Assembly (NCBI RefSeq): GCF_001680005.1
Contig: NC_033562.1
Span: 1,302,001-1,366,000 of the forward strand
Length of the DNA stretch: 64,000 bases
Reading direction: 5' to 3'
From: Plasmodium coatneyi
Taxonomy: Eukaryota; Apicomplexa; Aconoidasida; Haemosporida; Plasmodiidae
Below, in pieces: positions 34,563-46,400 of the stretch (positions are counted from its first letter, which is position 1; each line of letters opens with the position of its first letter). The notes below the pieces were generated by a model that ran no database searches, was not told where the DNA came from, and was given only the letters and a program-made list of their open reading frames with translations. Made by a program: the position numbers and the translations under genes.

Positions 34563-35838
34563 ATGATGCCGGAAAATTGCTCTAGGAAATCCGTTTCCCA
34601 ACTGTTCGACTGCTTATCGAGGGTAAAATTCCCTTAAAGTGTTTTGCACTTCTGATATTACCACACTATATTTGCATACCTTTTGCGTAACTGGACCTAC
34701 GTGTGCGAATTGTCCTCCAAGTTGAGGGACCTATGAAGGCTATGTCCTGTCTAGCTGCTTGTGCCACTTTATTTGTTCGTACATTTTTTTTCCCCCATTT
34801 CAGGAAATTGAAAAACAGCAACCAAAAAACGTTATTCATTTTATGGTAGATTTTTTATGTAAAAATTATGGTTCACATTTGAGGGGATTTGCCCATGTAT
34901 GGGATGTAGGTAATAAGTCGAAATGGCGATGCGTCCTTTGAACGCGGTTGCATTTGTTCGAAATTGTGCAGAGAGGGAGAGATCAATAAGGGGGAAGGTC
35001 GAACGGCAGCCAAACATTTAAGCATAGGAGAAAAGAAAAATGAGTTTTTTTTTTTTTTTTTTTCCTTTTTAACATGCTTCTCAGATTTGGAACTGGAGAA
35101 GGAAAAAAAACTTGTGATTGAATTTTTTAAGAGCCAGAAATTAACCACAGAAATTGCCAAGCATTTCATCAACGTCGGATTTGACAGTGTAAGAGGGGAG
35201 GGAGTCCAAATAATCTGCACTTGGCAAGTGCACAAAATTGTTGCTTTTATTTGGTGTACTACATTTGCGCTAATTTTTTTTCTTTTTTCCATTCAAACAG
35301 ATGGAGTCTCTGCTATACTTGAATGCGCACGTTTTGGACGACATCGAAAAGTTTAACAACGTGAATTGGCTGCCCGGGCATAAAATAAGACTGCAGGTAG
35401 GGGAATCTGACGTGGACCTTGCAAAGGTGTTTCCGCCACATGCAAGGTTGGAAGGGCTTTGCGTGTCCATTTTTGGGATAATTCCCCCCATCTTTCCGCC
35501 TTCCACCATTCCTCCTTTCGCCGTTCCGCACCCCTCCAATTCAGCAAATGTTTTCAAATATCCAGGAGAACATCAAAACGTTCTATGCCGAGTATGACAA
35601 GGACGACATAAAATGCAGCCTCGACTATAGTGCATTGCGAGTAAGACCGGGGAGGCAGAAAAAAAAAAAAAAAAAAAAAAAACAGTAAGGGTTTCCAGAC
35701 ATTGGCGGGGGCAATTACAGCTGTGTGTGTGCATATAAGCGTGAGAAAATAGTTTTTCCGACAACCCATTACAGTGATGTCGTTTCCTCCCCCTTCACGC
35801 AGCAACAAGGAAGCTACACGATACTGTCTCCTTTTTAA
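34563..35838 (+). CDS. RII-type dimerisation motif plus SAM domain protein, six exons
   Basis: Exons are 34563-34622, 34804-34909, 35085-35188, 35301-35396, 35545-35640 and 35803-35838, with GT donors (GTAAAA, GTAATA, GTAAGA, GTAGGG, GTAAGA) and AG acceptors (mostly CAG). Phases agree at every join and give 165 residues. Exons 1-2 encode SVSQLFDCLSREIEKQQPKN followed by VIHFMVDFLCKNY. This resembles the dimerisation/docking helices of PKA regulatory subunit RII and of RIIa-domain axonemal proteins. Exons 3-5 encode a SAM-like domain: AKHFINVGFDSMESLLYLN, a leucine-rich middle, then WLPGHKIRLQQMFSNIQ. SAM domains mediate protein-protein contacts. The combination suggests a dimeric scaffold, perhaps of the male gamete axoneme, but that role is inference only. 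No exon is longer than 106 bases. Confidence 0.75.
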
Positions 35839-37784
35839 CAGCTCTAAATTGTGAATAAATGTCAAAATCGGAGTGAAGCATTGTGGACGTGGAATCTTCC
35901 TAAGGGGTAGTCCACCTCGTTTGGGAAGATACTTAAATGCAACTACACCAGTGGTGATTACGCATTGTTCAACACAGTGTGTGTGAATGTTTTTTTTTTT
36001 TTTTTTTTTTGCTTTTCATTTAGTTGTCCATTTTGGTACTATTTGGCTGTTTTCACGAGGCGCGATTTCCACACTTGTGTGCGATACATGCGCGAAGATA
36101 CACAAGCGCATTGCAGTTGCCGAATGATACGCGCGTTTAACGGTTTACTATGTAAAACCTAACTTGTAAAAATAGAAAAAATTGTCTCCCTTCAAATGCA
36201 CATTGCGTGCTATGGCAATACCCAATATGATTTTTTTTGCCTTCCGATTTTGGAAAGAAAGCGAAGGGATTGGCAAAGCAAAAACATGACTGCTATGGAG
36301 GGGGGCTTTCCAACGAAACTTCCCATTCGCAAGTTTACCGAAAGAAAAATTGCAAAATTGTGCAAAAGTCTGCAAAGTTTATTTTCACCTCACACTTTAG
36401 CGTATTATATTTTTTTTTTTTTTTACGAACATTCGGGTGATTGGTACGAATTATTTTTCACCGATGGGAGAGAAACGGTCTAGCAAATTTGCACACAGCA
36501 AATGCGCATGGGTTGGAATTAGGACTAAAGGATGGCGAATTGGGTGTGCATCCTCTGCACGAACAATGGACGCCTGTTGCCACGCACATACAACGCGTTG
36601 TGCGCTTGTTTGTTCGCCTGCTTTTGTGTGTCTTAAAGGGGGAGGGGTTTTGCGAGGGAACAACTGCGATGGAGGAGGTATGTCCATGTTTAACAGACAC
36701 GTCGAGCGCCGTTACGGTTGAGTCAAATCACAACAAGGTGAATACACACGTGCGTACTTTTACATACATTCCTTCACCCCTATTTCGTAGTTACGCGTGA
36801 CCGTGTGCACTTTTGGCCGTTTCTTTTAAAAGCAAATATAGCCATGTGAGGGTTTTTTATGGCACCTGCTTTTTCAGGTGAGCAGCGAAAAAAAGGAAAG
36901 ATAAGTCGGGGGAGGCAAATGTACGCGCGGCGTACACACAGGGGCATGCACATGTAAAGCAGTGTAAACGTAAAAATGGACATACGTGTAACATGTGCAA
37001 TGTGCACGCCCGAATTTCCCCACCATCGATGAACGGGCCGGGACTTTGGGGGTGCGCGTGTGCATACGAGGCATCCCCCCAGAAGAAAGATACATTCAGC
37101 ATCCGAAGGACATTTGGGTTTTCCCCTCACAGGAAAAAAGGAAAAAAATAGGCTAATCGAGCGACTGTTTGGTAAGCACGACCCCAAGCAATGTTAAAAG
37201 GAAGCATAAAAGAAAAAAAGCGCTAGCGGATGGTACACATGCGACACATGCGGAGGAATGATTATTTAAATAAATTTGGATGGGAGAAAAACAAAATAAA
37301 AAAAAAATAAAACAGTGAGCCCCAAACTGGTCATCCGTTAAAATAAATTAAGTTAAAATTACGCCAATGCGAAGAAAAAAAAAATGAAAAAAAAACTAAA
37401 TTAACATTACGAAAAATTAAGCATTTTTCCTCACTTTTTTATGGGATTTTTTTTTTTTTTTTCATTCCTTTTTTAACACCCTCTTCCGCTCACATGTGTT
37501 TGTAGCACAATTTTTTTTTCGCCTCTTCAACCGCGCGTGCTTAAAAACAATCCGCATCCCATTTTGATGTTTCGTTTTTTGTTTCGCCACGTTGTTCACG
37601 TAATTGGTGATTTTATATTTTGATTATTTTTGTTTTCTCAACTGCATAAAGGGGGGAGGTATTATTTTTTTATTTTAAAAAGATCCGCTTAAACGAAGGA
37701 AAGTATTGTGTATACATGGATACCAAATGAGTCACATTGGTACATACACGAATGTATGCTTTCCCAGTTTCAGTTGAATGCTCT
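35839..37784. other. Intergenic stretch downstream of the SAM-domain gene
   Basis: Several overlapping open frames lie at 36440-37190 on both strands, but none has domain signatures. It is AT-rich with A/T runs near 35988-36011 and 37440-37465. It should hold two 3' UTRs. Confidence 0.4.
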
Positions 37785-37982
37785 TTAGGGAGAGTTCCCC
37801 TCCCCACCCATGAATGTGCTTGCCTTATGTATATCTGCGCGTATCTGTTCGCACACGATCAGCACATTGCGTAACATCATTAGCTGCGGCGCAAGGAAGG
37901 GAACCCCCCCTGTTTGTGGCGTAGTCGTGCCTGCCGGAGGGACGTCTGCTTGATTTGGAGCAACATCCGCTGTATTCGCCAT
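37785..37982 (-). CDS. Small protein of 65 residues, function unknown
   Basis: A single minus-strand exon runs from ATG at 37982. It begins MANTADVAPNQADVPPAG, continues through a Pro/Thr-rich stretch, and ends in an amphipathic helix-like segment (PQLMMLRNVLIVCEQIRADI) and a short tail. The frame is open upstream for 25 more codons with a hydrophobic start (MITFAISIFCCF at 38057), so a longer, secreted form is conceivable. I do not recognise it. It is divergent from HslU, with 232 bases between the starts. Confidence 0.45.
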   Translation of the reverse strand: MANTADVAPNQADVPPAGTTTPQTGGVPFLAPQLMMLRNVLIVCEQIRADIHKASTFMGGEGNSP

Positions 37983-38214
37983 CGGCTGTGTCAGCGGCGG
38001 ATCGGCAGAAAAAAAATCAGCAAAGCAGCAAAAAATTGAAATAGCGAAAGTAATCATAAAAAAGAAATCGAAAAATTACAAAAAAAAAAAAAAAGAAAAA
38101 ACGGGAACCTACACGCCTCCCCAATCGAAATAGCAGCCAAGCAAGGAGTATGCAACCCCCCCGCCGGAGCGGAAGCCCCAAACACCCTGACAGTCAACCC
38201 GCGAAAAGAAGACC

Positions 38215-40722
38215 ATGAAAAACCTCGATGCGCACAAGTACATTAAATTGGTGAATTTTCTAAACAGGAAGAAAAAGTACCCCCAGTTTAATTTTAAATA
38301 TGTCAAAGGTGAAGACGGATGTGACCTTCAGCTAGCCAATTATGTAAATATCAACAAAGGGAAAATACGAAACGATACTTTGAGGTACACAAATGACAGT
38401 GCAGTGTCCATGATACTTTCCAATGTGGCCGAGCTTGGAAATGAGTCTGTGGTTTCCTCCACGCAAAGCAAAGGGGTGGAGAGAAAACTCTTCCTATCGA
38501 ATGGCACCAAAGAGAAGAGGAATAACAACCTGGGTAGGAATTCCCAAACGAAGGACGATTTAACGATACAGATAGGTTATGGCAATGGGGAAGAGAACCT
38601 GCCTAACGGTGTCACTGCGCCGTTAGCAGGTTGCAAATTGAAACAGACAGGATGGAGAAAGGTAGATATACCACACGATGATGGAATGGGCCGAGCGTGT
38701 CCACACAAGGAGGACCAGGTCAATTCCCAAGTGATGCGAATGCATTGTAACGGAGCGTCATATGAAGGTGTGAATTCGACCGAGGGGCGAAGCAGTGTAC
38801 ACAGAAATGGCGGAATGAACAAATTTGAGATTTTCCAAAAGAGGGAATCCCCTCGAGATGGGTATGACATAGAAGGGGGGCAGATACACACCCGTGAGAA
38901 ACTCACCCAATTAGGGTTTAACCACCGAGGGGGTCGTTACACCGTTAGTAATGGCGACGAAGGGAGCTACAACGGAGGTGAGAAGAACAGAGATGCCAAT
39001 ACGTTGCAACCAGAGGAGGGAACACAAAGAGAGTTAAGTAGCGAGGAAAATTTTGCCAAGGTGAAAATTACCAAAGAAAATATTATAATTATGGATAATT
39101 TGAAGGAGGAAGGGAGGAAGGGAAAAAAAACGAAGAAAATGACCATGACGGAGGAGAAGGAAAATATGGATGACGATGTAGAGACGATGGGGAGTAGCGT
39201 GAGAAACGATGTGCAGGAAAAATGCCTGAAGGTGGAGGAGACACAAGGAGGGGAAGAAACAGGCAGTAGTTGTAACGGGGGAAACAAAGATGATCTAGCA
39301 GGAGACAAGCAGAAGAAAGTATGTGATGATAATCCAAATGAAGAAGGAAAGGAAAAAGAAAAAATAAATTTTCAAATGAAGAATGGCAAGGCAAATAAGA
39401 AGTGTCTGTACCCACATGAAATTGTGGAATATTTAAACAAATATATTATAGGGCAAACGGAAGCAAAGAAGGTTGTGGCAAATGCATTGAGACAGAGATG
39501 GAGAAGGATACAAGTGGATGACGATATGAGGAAGGACATTATTCCAAAGAACATATTAATGATAGGGCCAACTGGAGTTGGGAAAACAGAAATAGCAAGA
39601 AGAATTTCCATGTTTGTGGATGCACCATTTATCAAAGTGGAAGCAACAAAGTTTACTGAAGTGGGATTTCACGGAAAAGACGTCGACCAGATTATTAAGG
39701 ACTTAGTCGAAATAGCTGTGAAGAGACAAAAAACAAAATTCGAAATTGAGATCAGGGAACAGGCACAAGAAACGGTGGAAAATATTATACTGTATTCCCT
39801 ACTGGGAAATATAAAAGAGGAGGAGAAGAACATTTGGAGAAAATATTTGAAAGATGGCTCCTTAGACGACAAGGTAGTCAGTATTGACATTCCCAACTAT
39901 GTAAATAACAACATGTTTTCCAACGACTCAGTCGAAAATGCAGTGAAGGAAGCACTAAGCAATCACCAGAATATTAAGAGCGTCAAAATTATTCACCAGA
40001 ATATTAACAAACAGAATGATAAAAAAACGATGACTATACGGGAGGCCAAACAAAAACTGCTACAGTTAGAAATAGACTCCTCCATGAACCAGGACGTTAT
40101 CCTAAAAACAGCCATCAGCTCCGTAGAAGAAGAAGGAATAGTCTTCATCGACGAAATTGACAAAATTTGTTCCAAGTCGAACTCCTCTTACAACGGACCA
40201 GATGCAAGCGCCGAGGGAGTTCAGAGAGATTTACTACCCCTTATAGAAGGATGCGTAATTAACACCAAGTACGGAAATATCAACACGAACTATATTCTGT
40301 TCATCGCTTCAGGGGCTTTTCAGAGAGTCAAGCCGAATGATATGCTAAATGAACTGCAGGGGAGATTACCAGTCCATGTGAACCTCTCCAGTTTAACTAT
40401 AAAAGATTTTATCGAAATTTTGACAAAGACACATAATAATTTGTTGCAGCAGAATATTGCCCTACTAAAAACGGAAGGGATCGACCTGCAGTTTACGGAT
40501 GATGCCATTGAAACCATTGCAAATGCCGCACATGACATGAACTTTTACGTGGAAAATATCGGCGTGCGAAGACTGCATACTATTATAGAGAAAATCATGG
40601 AGGACATAAATTACGACGTTTACAATTATGTTAACAAAACCATTGTCATCGATAAGGAGAAGGTGAAGAAGTCCCTCGAGGGATTCATTAAGCAGTTCGA
40701 CTTGAAGAAGTACATCATTTGA
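38215..40722 (+). CDS. hslU: HslU/ClpY ATPase subunit of the HslUV protease
   Basis: A single exon encodes 835 residues. HslU is an AAA+ unfoldase that feeds proteins to the HslV peptidase. In malaria parasites this bacterial-type complex is known from the mitochondrion. The family core begins near residue 398 (LYPHEIVEYLNKYIIGQTEA). It has Walker A GPTGVGKT (residues 451-458), an intermediate I-domain (about 490-620), Walker B VFIDEID (about 643-649), sensor 1 (FIASGAF) and the GVRRLHTIIE sensor 2 region near the C-terminus. Bacterial HslU has about 445 residues. The extra 395 N-terminal residues are charged, low-complexity and poorly conserved-looking, apart from the basic first 30, which may act in targeting. 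No HslV gene is visible here. Confidence 0.95.
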   Translation: MKNLDAHKYIKLVNFLNRKKKYPQFNFKYVKGEDGCDLQLANYVNINKGKIRNDTLRYTNDSAVSMILSNVAELGNESVVSSTQSKGVERKLFLSNGTKEKRNNNLGRNSQTKDDLTIQIGYGNGEENLPNGVTAPLAGCKLKQTGWRKVDIPHDDGMGRACPHKEDQVNSQVMRMHCNGASYEGVNSTEGRSSVHRNGGMNKFEIFQKRESPRDGYDIEGGQIHTREKLTQLGFNHRGGRYTVSNGDEGSYNGGEKNRDANTLQPEEGTQRELSSEENFAKVKITKENIIIMDNLKEEGRKGKKTKKMTMTEEKENMDDDVETMGSSVRNDVQEKCLKVEETQGGEETGSSCNGGNKDDLAGDKQKKVCDDNPNEEGKEKEKINFQMKNGKANKKCLYPHEIVEYLNKYIIGQTEAKKVVANALRQRWRRIQVDDDMRKDIIPKNILMIGPTGVGKTEIARRISMFVDAPFIKVEATKFTEVGFHGKDVDQIIKDLVEIAVKRQKTKFEIEIREQAQETVENIILYSLLGNIKEEEKNIWRKYLKDGSLDDKVVSIDIPNYVNNNMFSNDSVENAVKEALSNHQNIKSVKIIHQNINKQNDKKTMTIREAKQKLLQLEIDSSMNQDVILKTAISSVEEEGIVFIDEIDKICSKSNSSYNGPDASAEGVQRDLLPLIEGCVINTKYGNINTNYILFIASGAFQRVKPNDMLNELQGRLPVHVNLSSLTIKDFIEILTKTHNNLLQQNIALLKTEGIDLQFTDDAIETIANAAHDMNFYVENIGVRRLHTIIEKIMEDINYDVYNYVNKTIVIDKEKVKKSLEGFIKQFDLKKYII

Positions 40723-41742
40723 GGGGTCAGGACAAGCTGCTTCAGCTGCGTGAGCTGCGTTATAGGCGTTTACATTTTCGCCCCGTTTTTCCTACACATA
40801 CAGTTGCTAGCATTTACATAGTGCACAATTGTACGACCCGTTCATTGTATTATATTCCGTGGGGACATTTAAAAATTGGCCCGCGAGGTGGCACACTCCA
40901 TCCATACTGGCCCAGTGTTACCTCCCATGTTTGTTTCTTCCCTTTTTTTTTTTTCGGGGGGACGGTGATTGTCTCATTTGTGTGTATGGGGGGAGCTTCA
41001 TTAAGGGCATCATTTTTCGAGGCATTTTTTTTTTTTTTTTTTTTTCCATTTTGGATTTGTTAAAGTGCCGTTCGGTAAGTTGGTTCGCCGGCGAACGGTG
41101 CGATGCTACGCGGATCGTCCTTATGTGCATCCCCGTATGTTCATAACTAGGTGTGCGATTATTTACTTTTCCCTGAGGGGTAGCGCGAAACAGGGCATCC
41201 GCAGTGATAATGTATTAAAAACGAACTTAGGCTAACTTAAAAAAAAAAAAAAAGGGGGAGTTGCTAAGGACCCCCAGCGCAATTAACAAATGTGTGAGCG
41301 CATTATTATTACGTTTGCCCTGAACGAAGGGAGCATTTGCAAGGAGTTTACACTGCAAGCTTGGGGAGGGTTTGCATGCGTGACGCGTCGGAAGCATATG
41401 AACGAGGCACTGGGTTCGGAGCAAGTTGAAAATTCCTCCCCGATTACACTGCAGAGATGCATTACGCCCTGTGGGGAAAAGGCTCTGTATACATATATAT
41501 ATTGGGAAAAAAAAAAAAAAAAAATTGTTCTCAAAATGACACCACGTTGAGCAAAGCAAAATGTGTCAAAGCAGCGGCAAAGGAGAATAATTCAAAAAGG
41601 GCGATTGAGAAAATTGGGTAGCACATCATACCGTAAGTCGTTCTTTACATGTGTTCAGCCGAATCTGTTTGGATTACACGAACGACTGGTAGAGGCTCTT
41701 GGTTCACTTCCCCCGTACGTCCTTTAAACCTCCCAACAAATA
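40723..41742. other. Intergenic stretch, HslU to the prefoldin-like gene
   Basis: It contains T and A runs (41027-41045, 41240-41253, 41508-41523) and no supported gene. Confidence 0.45.
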
Positions 41743-42609
41743 ATGGCTGATGAGGGAAACTTCCAAAGCGAAGAAATCCAAGGAGCAACGAAGAGGCTCC
41801 TGCTGAAAATAAAAAACGAAAAAAAAAATGAAGAAATAATAAAAAAAACTATTGACGAATATAAACAAACGATAGAAGTAATATCCACGCTAACGAAAAA
41901 ACTTAACTATAAAATTATTATCCCATATTCCAAGGTAGCTTTCTATGAAGGGCAAATAAAATATACAAATAATATATACCAGGATATTGGGTGTAACACA
42001 TATTGCGAAAGGACAACAGAAAAAGCCAAAGAATTTTTGGAAAGAAAATTAAAATTTTATCAAGACAAGTATAACATTGTCCATGAGTCATTAAACAAAT
42101 TGACAAAAGAATTGGAGCTTTCCTTGGAACTTAATTTTCATGCAAATTGTGAAAAAGAAGTGGAACATGGGGAGGGAGATAAAAACAACGTGTTTGTGCG
42201 TCCTGACGGTTTTCTAGAAATTAGGGAAGAGTATCACGAGAGTGATGAGGAGGGAGATTTACACCAGGTGGGCAAAAAAAAGGAGCACCTCAAAAGTGGA
42301 ATTAAGAGCGAAGGGGAAATACAAAAGAGGGAGGACCGTGGTGGTGGGCATCACAGTGGTGTACCCTACCCAAATACACAACGAAGTGGAAGAGACAGTC
42401 CTGTCGTGAAGGGTGTTGCTGCGGAGGGGCGGACAATTTCGCCAAGGAATTTAACTGAAAAGAAGCAACCTTCGCAGGAGGAAATCCAGGAAGGTTCTGC
42501 CAATATGGGCCGCAATTTTCCCAAGGGCAACCCCTTAAATGTGAACAAGCAGGGGCTTTTAAACATAAAGGAAAACTACAGCAGCAGCGGTAGCGATTGT
42601 GAGCAGTGA
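41743..42609 (+). CDS. Prefoldin alpha-type / URI-like protein
   Basis: A single exon encodes 288 residues. Residues 1 to about 130 fit the prefoldin alpha pattern of helix, beta hairpins, helix. A Lys/Glu-rich helix leads into IIPYSKVAFYEGQIKYTNNI, then QDIGCNTYCERTTEKAKEFL, then a long second helix. From about residue 145 the chain is acidic and low-complexity, with GFLEIREEYHESDEEGD and a Ser-rich end (NYSSSGSDCEQ). Canonical prefoldin subunits stop near 150 residues. The long acidic tail is more like URI, the unconventional prefoldin that binds RNA polymerase subunit RPB5. I favour URI-like, with an extended prefoldin 5 as the alternative. Confidence 0.6.
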   Translation: MADEGNFQSEEIQGATKRLLLKIKNEKKNEEIIKKTIDEYKQTIEVISTLTKKLNYKIIIPYSKVAFYEGQIKYTNNIYQDIGCNTYCERTTEKAKEFLERKLKFYQDKYNIVHESLNKLTKELELSLELNFHANCEKEVEHGEGDKNNVFVRPDGFLEIREEYHESDEEGDLHQVGKKKEHLKSGIKSEGEIQKREDRGGGHHSGVPYPNTQRSGRDSPVVKGVAAEGRTISPRNLTEKKQPSQEEIQEGSANMGRNFPKGNPLNVNKQGLLNIKENYSSSGSDCEQ

Positions 42610-43463
42610 CCAACACCTCGTGTTTGCGTTTCGTTTGGTGAGCTCCCCACTCTGTATAATGCAACCTGTCCCTTTAGTCGCTTTACCATTTTGCCGTTGC
42701 GCTGTTTTTCCTCCTTCCGCTTGCCTGTATGTCCCAAATCGGGTCTAGTCCAAAGTGCACATTTTTTAAGACTGGACGGATGGAGCATCATTTTTTTTGT
42801 GCCTCTCTGTGGCAACGCCGCCGGAGGGTGAATTTGAAAATAAAATAAAAATTAATTTTTGAGGAACTGGAAAAATAACCTTCCACGTGAAGGGAAAACA
42901 AAAAATGGGTGACATTAATGTAGCAGATGCACAAAATTTAAAACAAATGAATTTTGCGAAAGGGGAGCATAGGGGTTGGGTAGGATCCGTCTGCACATCG
43001 GTTAATGCATTATTGGCGGATGGGAATACTCACCCGGAAGACGCTAAGTCGTGAAAGAGGAATTGTTAGATGGGGCTAATTACTATACACAAAATTGAGA
43101 CGTGAAACGGAAAAAAAAAAAACTTACATCCGTACGGATAAAGGAAAATAAAATTTTACACACAAAAAAAAAAAAATGAACTTCAAGTCATTAATCAGAA
43201 TTAAATTATTTTATTTTTTTTGTAACTCAGGTTGGCACTCCAAATGTGCAGTTGTTACGTTATCGACTGAGCGAAGTGCACTCCACCCGAGCAAACAAAC
43301 AAACAAATAAACAAACGAATGGTGGGGCGAGTTAATTGTTTCGCCCCCCCACACAAACAAACACATGGCAGATCTCCTGCCTAGCGAAACATATATATAC
43401 CAATTTGGGGAACATTCTAGTGGTTCCAGTGTAACCGCGCTGGTTTTCAAGAAAGAAGGTGTA
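42610..43463. other. 3' intergenic stretch, prefoldin-like gene and TBC gene
   Basis: The two genes converge here. A-rich runs lie near 43110 and 43163. No gene is supported. Confidence 0.45.
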
Positions 43464-46400
43464 CTAGTTCCCATCGTCCCGCTTCTGACCCTGTGCATAC
43501 GGCCCCTTATTCTCCCCTTCGTTATCTGCGTTTATGTCACCCAACTCCATGTCTCCGCTGGCTTTGCCAAACTGGTAGTATTTATTTATTGAAGACACGT
43601 CAAACCAGCTACTCTCTTTGGCGTAGGAGTGTATTAAATTAAAAATACCTAGTCCATTATTTTTTTCCTCATTGTTTTGTTTCTTTTCGCTGTCTTCCGG
43701 GTTAATATATTGGCTGATGCTGAAAATGCTTTCTCCTTCTTCTTCCTCATCGTTGTCGTCTTCCGCTTCTTCGATTTCTTCATCCTGATTTTTATCTTGA
43801 CCTTCATTCGATTTTTTTTTTTTTTTTTTTTTTTTTTTCCTGCTTACTTTCAGCTGTTTCTCCTGTTTTGGTCCTGCGTAGTTCCTTCGCATTGCTAATT
43901 TCTTGTTCCTCCTCTTCATTCATTTTTTTTTCAAACTGTTTCACCTTTCCTGTGATGATACTTTCTGCTTGGTTGTCATCATCCCTTAGCCAGTCGCCTT
44001 CATCCCTCGGGGCAGAGTTTTCCCTAAAGGGGTAGTAAGACTCATTATTGGCGTCATTTGGGTTATGGTAATATGCGTGTCTTTTTAAGCTGCCTGTGAG
44101 ACTTTTCCTTTCCTTACTAAGTCTGAACTGTTTTGTTTGTTGATTTTCCTCCACGGAGTTGCTACGGGAGTTGCAATGAGAGTTGTAACGACAGTTGTTC
44201 CTCGTTTCTTTCTCTTCCTTTCCATTCCCATTACGATAAGTTATGGATTTTCCTTTTAGTAAATCGTATTTTTCTCCCTGTTCCTGCTTCTTCCCCCCTG
44301 AATCGCATTTCTTCCTTCGGTTGAATTCGACGAAGGAGTCACTTTTGTACAACACGTGTTGGTCTGCTTGATCGTCCTCTTCATCGGAGGGATGTTCCTC
44401 TCTATAGCCACGTTGGTCATCAGTTCTTTTTTCGCCCCTGCCACGGTTATGGCGACTTTTCTTCCCACTTTTAATAATTTGCTGTCCCGCTACGTTGAAG
44501 CTAGACAAATCTTCTTCGCTTACATAACTGTCATACATCTTATAGTCGTTCGTGTTAGTCATTGCATTGTCTTCGGTGATTCCCTGGCTAGGTTCGTTAC
44601 TATCTGCATGGCGTGAGTGGCTTCCCTCATTCGCAGAACGGAGTGACTTCTGATGGTTCTCCCCGGTTGCCGCGTCGCTACGATCACAATTCAGTGGCGT
44701 ACGCTTCTTCTCTTCGTAACTACTTGGGCATGAACCAATCTGATTTGGCAACATCCCCTTTGAGTCCTTCTTATGGTTAGTGCGTGGTGGTTGCCTTCCC
44801 CTCCCTGCAACGTAGTACTCCCCAGTGCTCCTGTTCATGTTGATGCTTTTCGATTTGCTTCCTCCGATGGGGAGTGACCTGGGCACACTTGAGGACTTCA
44901 CATGTTGGTGGGTCCGATCGGTCTGGTTGGTCGAATTGCTGAAAATGTCATTTCCCGTTTCGTTGCTGCTATTTTGGCTAGTCACAGTTGCATTTTTATT
45001 TCTTTTTAAGTTCTTTTCATTGCTGCTTAAAATTTTGTAGTAAAAGGTGTTCATGTTATTTCGCTCTCGTACGTTCTTCGCTTTTTCCTCCCCATGTTGG
45101 ATATCCTCATCATATTCATCCTGTTGGTTTTCCTTTTCCTCTCCCCTTCTACCTCTCCTATCGCAGTTGTTTGGCGGGGTCATTTCCTTCGCATCTTCTT
45201 CATGCGTTCGCTTTGGTTTTGGCGATCTCTGGGGCGTGTGGCTCTGCCCCCTAGACGCTTTCCCCTGGGAATATTTCCTCTCTCCTTGACGCTCCGCTTT
45301 GCTGTCCCTTTTAAGCACTCGGTTGGAGAAGAAGTTCAGCAGGGGAACTCCATCAAGGGCAGACAAATTGGACGGGCTAAAATTGCCCGGGGTGAAGCTC
45401 ACAGGGGAAAAGATCCCTGGGGGGAAGTTCCCTGGAGTGGAGTTGGCTGGGCAAGACTGGTCCCAATTGGTGCTTCTCGCTTGGTCCTTGTTTGCACCAT
45501 CAGTAAGTGCTGTACCATTGGGGTTGAGCTGTTCCTCCACGTGGGTAAAATGGCAATTGTTGATATCTCCAATGAAAAATTTGAACTGTCCATCGAAGGG
45601 AATATCCTCCCTCTCAATATTATCAAAGAGGAAGCTAAGTTCAGGACTTAAATTAACAGACTCGGATTTTTTAATCAACAGCTTTGCTATGAGAATATCA
45701 TCGTTGCTTTCATTGTACTTTAACGATTTTAATAATTTTAAAATTTTTTCAAATTTATGTTTCATTAGGTAGCTTTTTAATATTTTCAACAGAGCAACGG
45801 AAATCAAGAGAATGGTTTTTATGCTCGTACTGAAGAGGTAATCCCATATGACTATTACACTTTTGATGGGGAGACTAGCAATGAATAGTGTTAGTAACCA
45901 CTGGTGTAGGTACACAGGGGGGAATACTTCCTCCTGATTGAAATGGTCAACCAAGTCGGGAACTTCACATTGTAATATTTTCTCAAACAGGTAGATGTAT
46001 CTATTAAGTAGAGGAAATTTTTCTTTATAAAATTCCTTCAGGTGATAATTATTCATGAGACTAACTAGTACGCAGAACGTTTCCATTTCGTTGAAGTTGC
46101 TGACTATGAGTAGGAGTCCCACGAGGAAATTCATCCCTTGACAGTACCCTACAGACGGTTCATAATTTGAATACGCATTTAAAATGCGAAAAAGCTGCTC
46201 CTGAGCATATTTATCAAATATTAACAACTCGGGGAAGGTCCTCGATATATCTATTGTTATCAAATTTGTATAATTGGACTTTTTTTTTGATAAAAAATAA
46301 TATTTTTTTTGAAATTTGTTCAGCAGAATTTTACTGTTGGTTATTTGGAACCACACTTTCCACCTATATTTTTGTGGGATCCCTCTTTTTACTCTCCTTA

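Noticed and set aside
36441..37187. Several overlapping frames of 70-135 codons on both strands
   Set aside because: All overlap one another in the same DNA and none shows a domain or consistent splice structure.
45094..45772. Open frames of 157-185 codons on the plus strand
   Set aside because: They are antisense shadows of the TBC gene, which has a clear domain on the minus strand.
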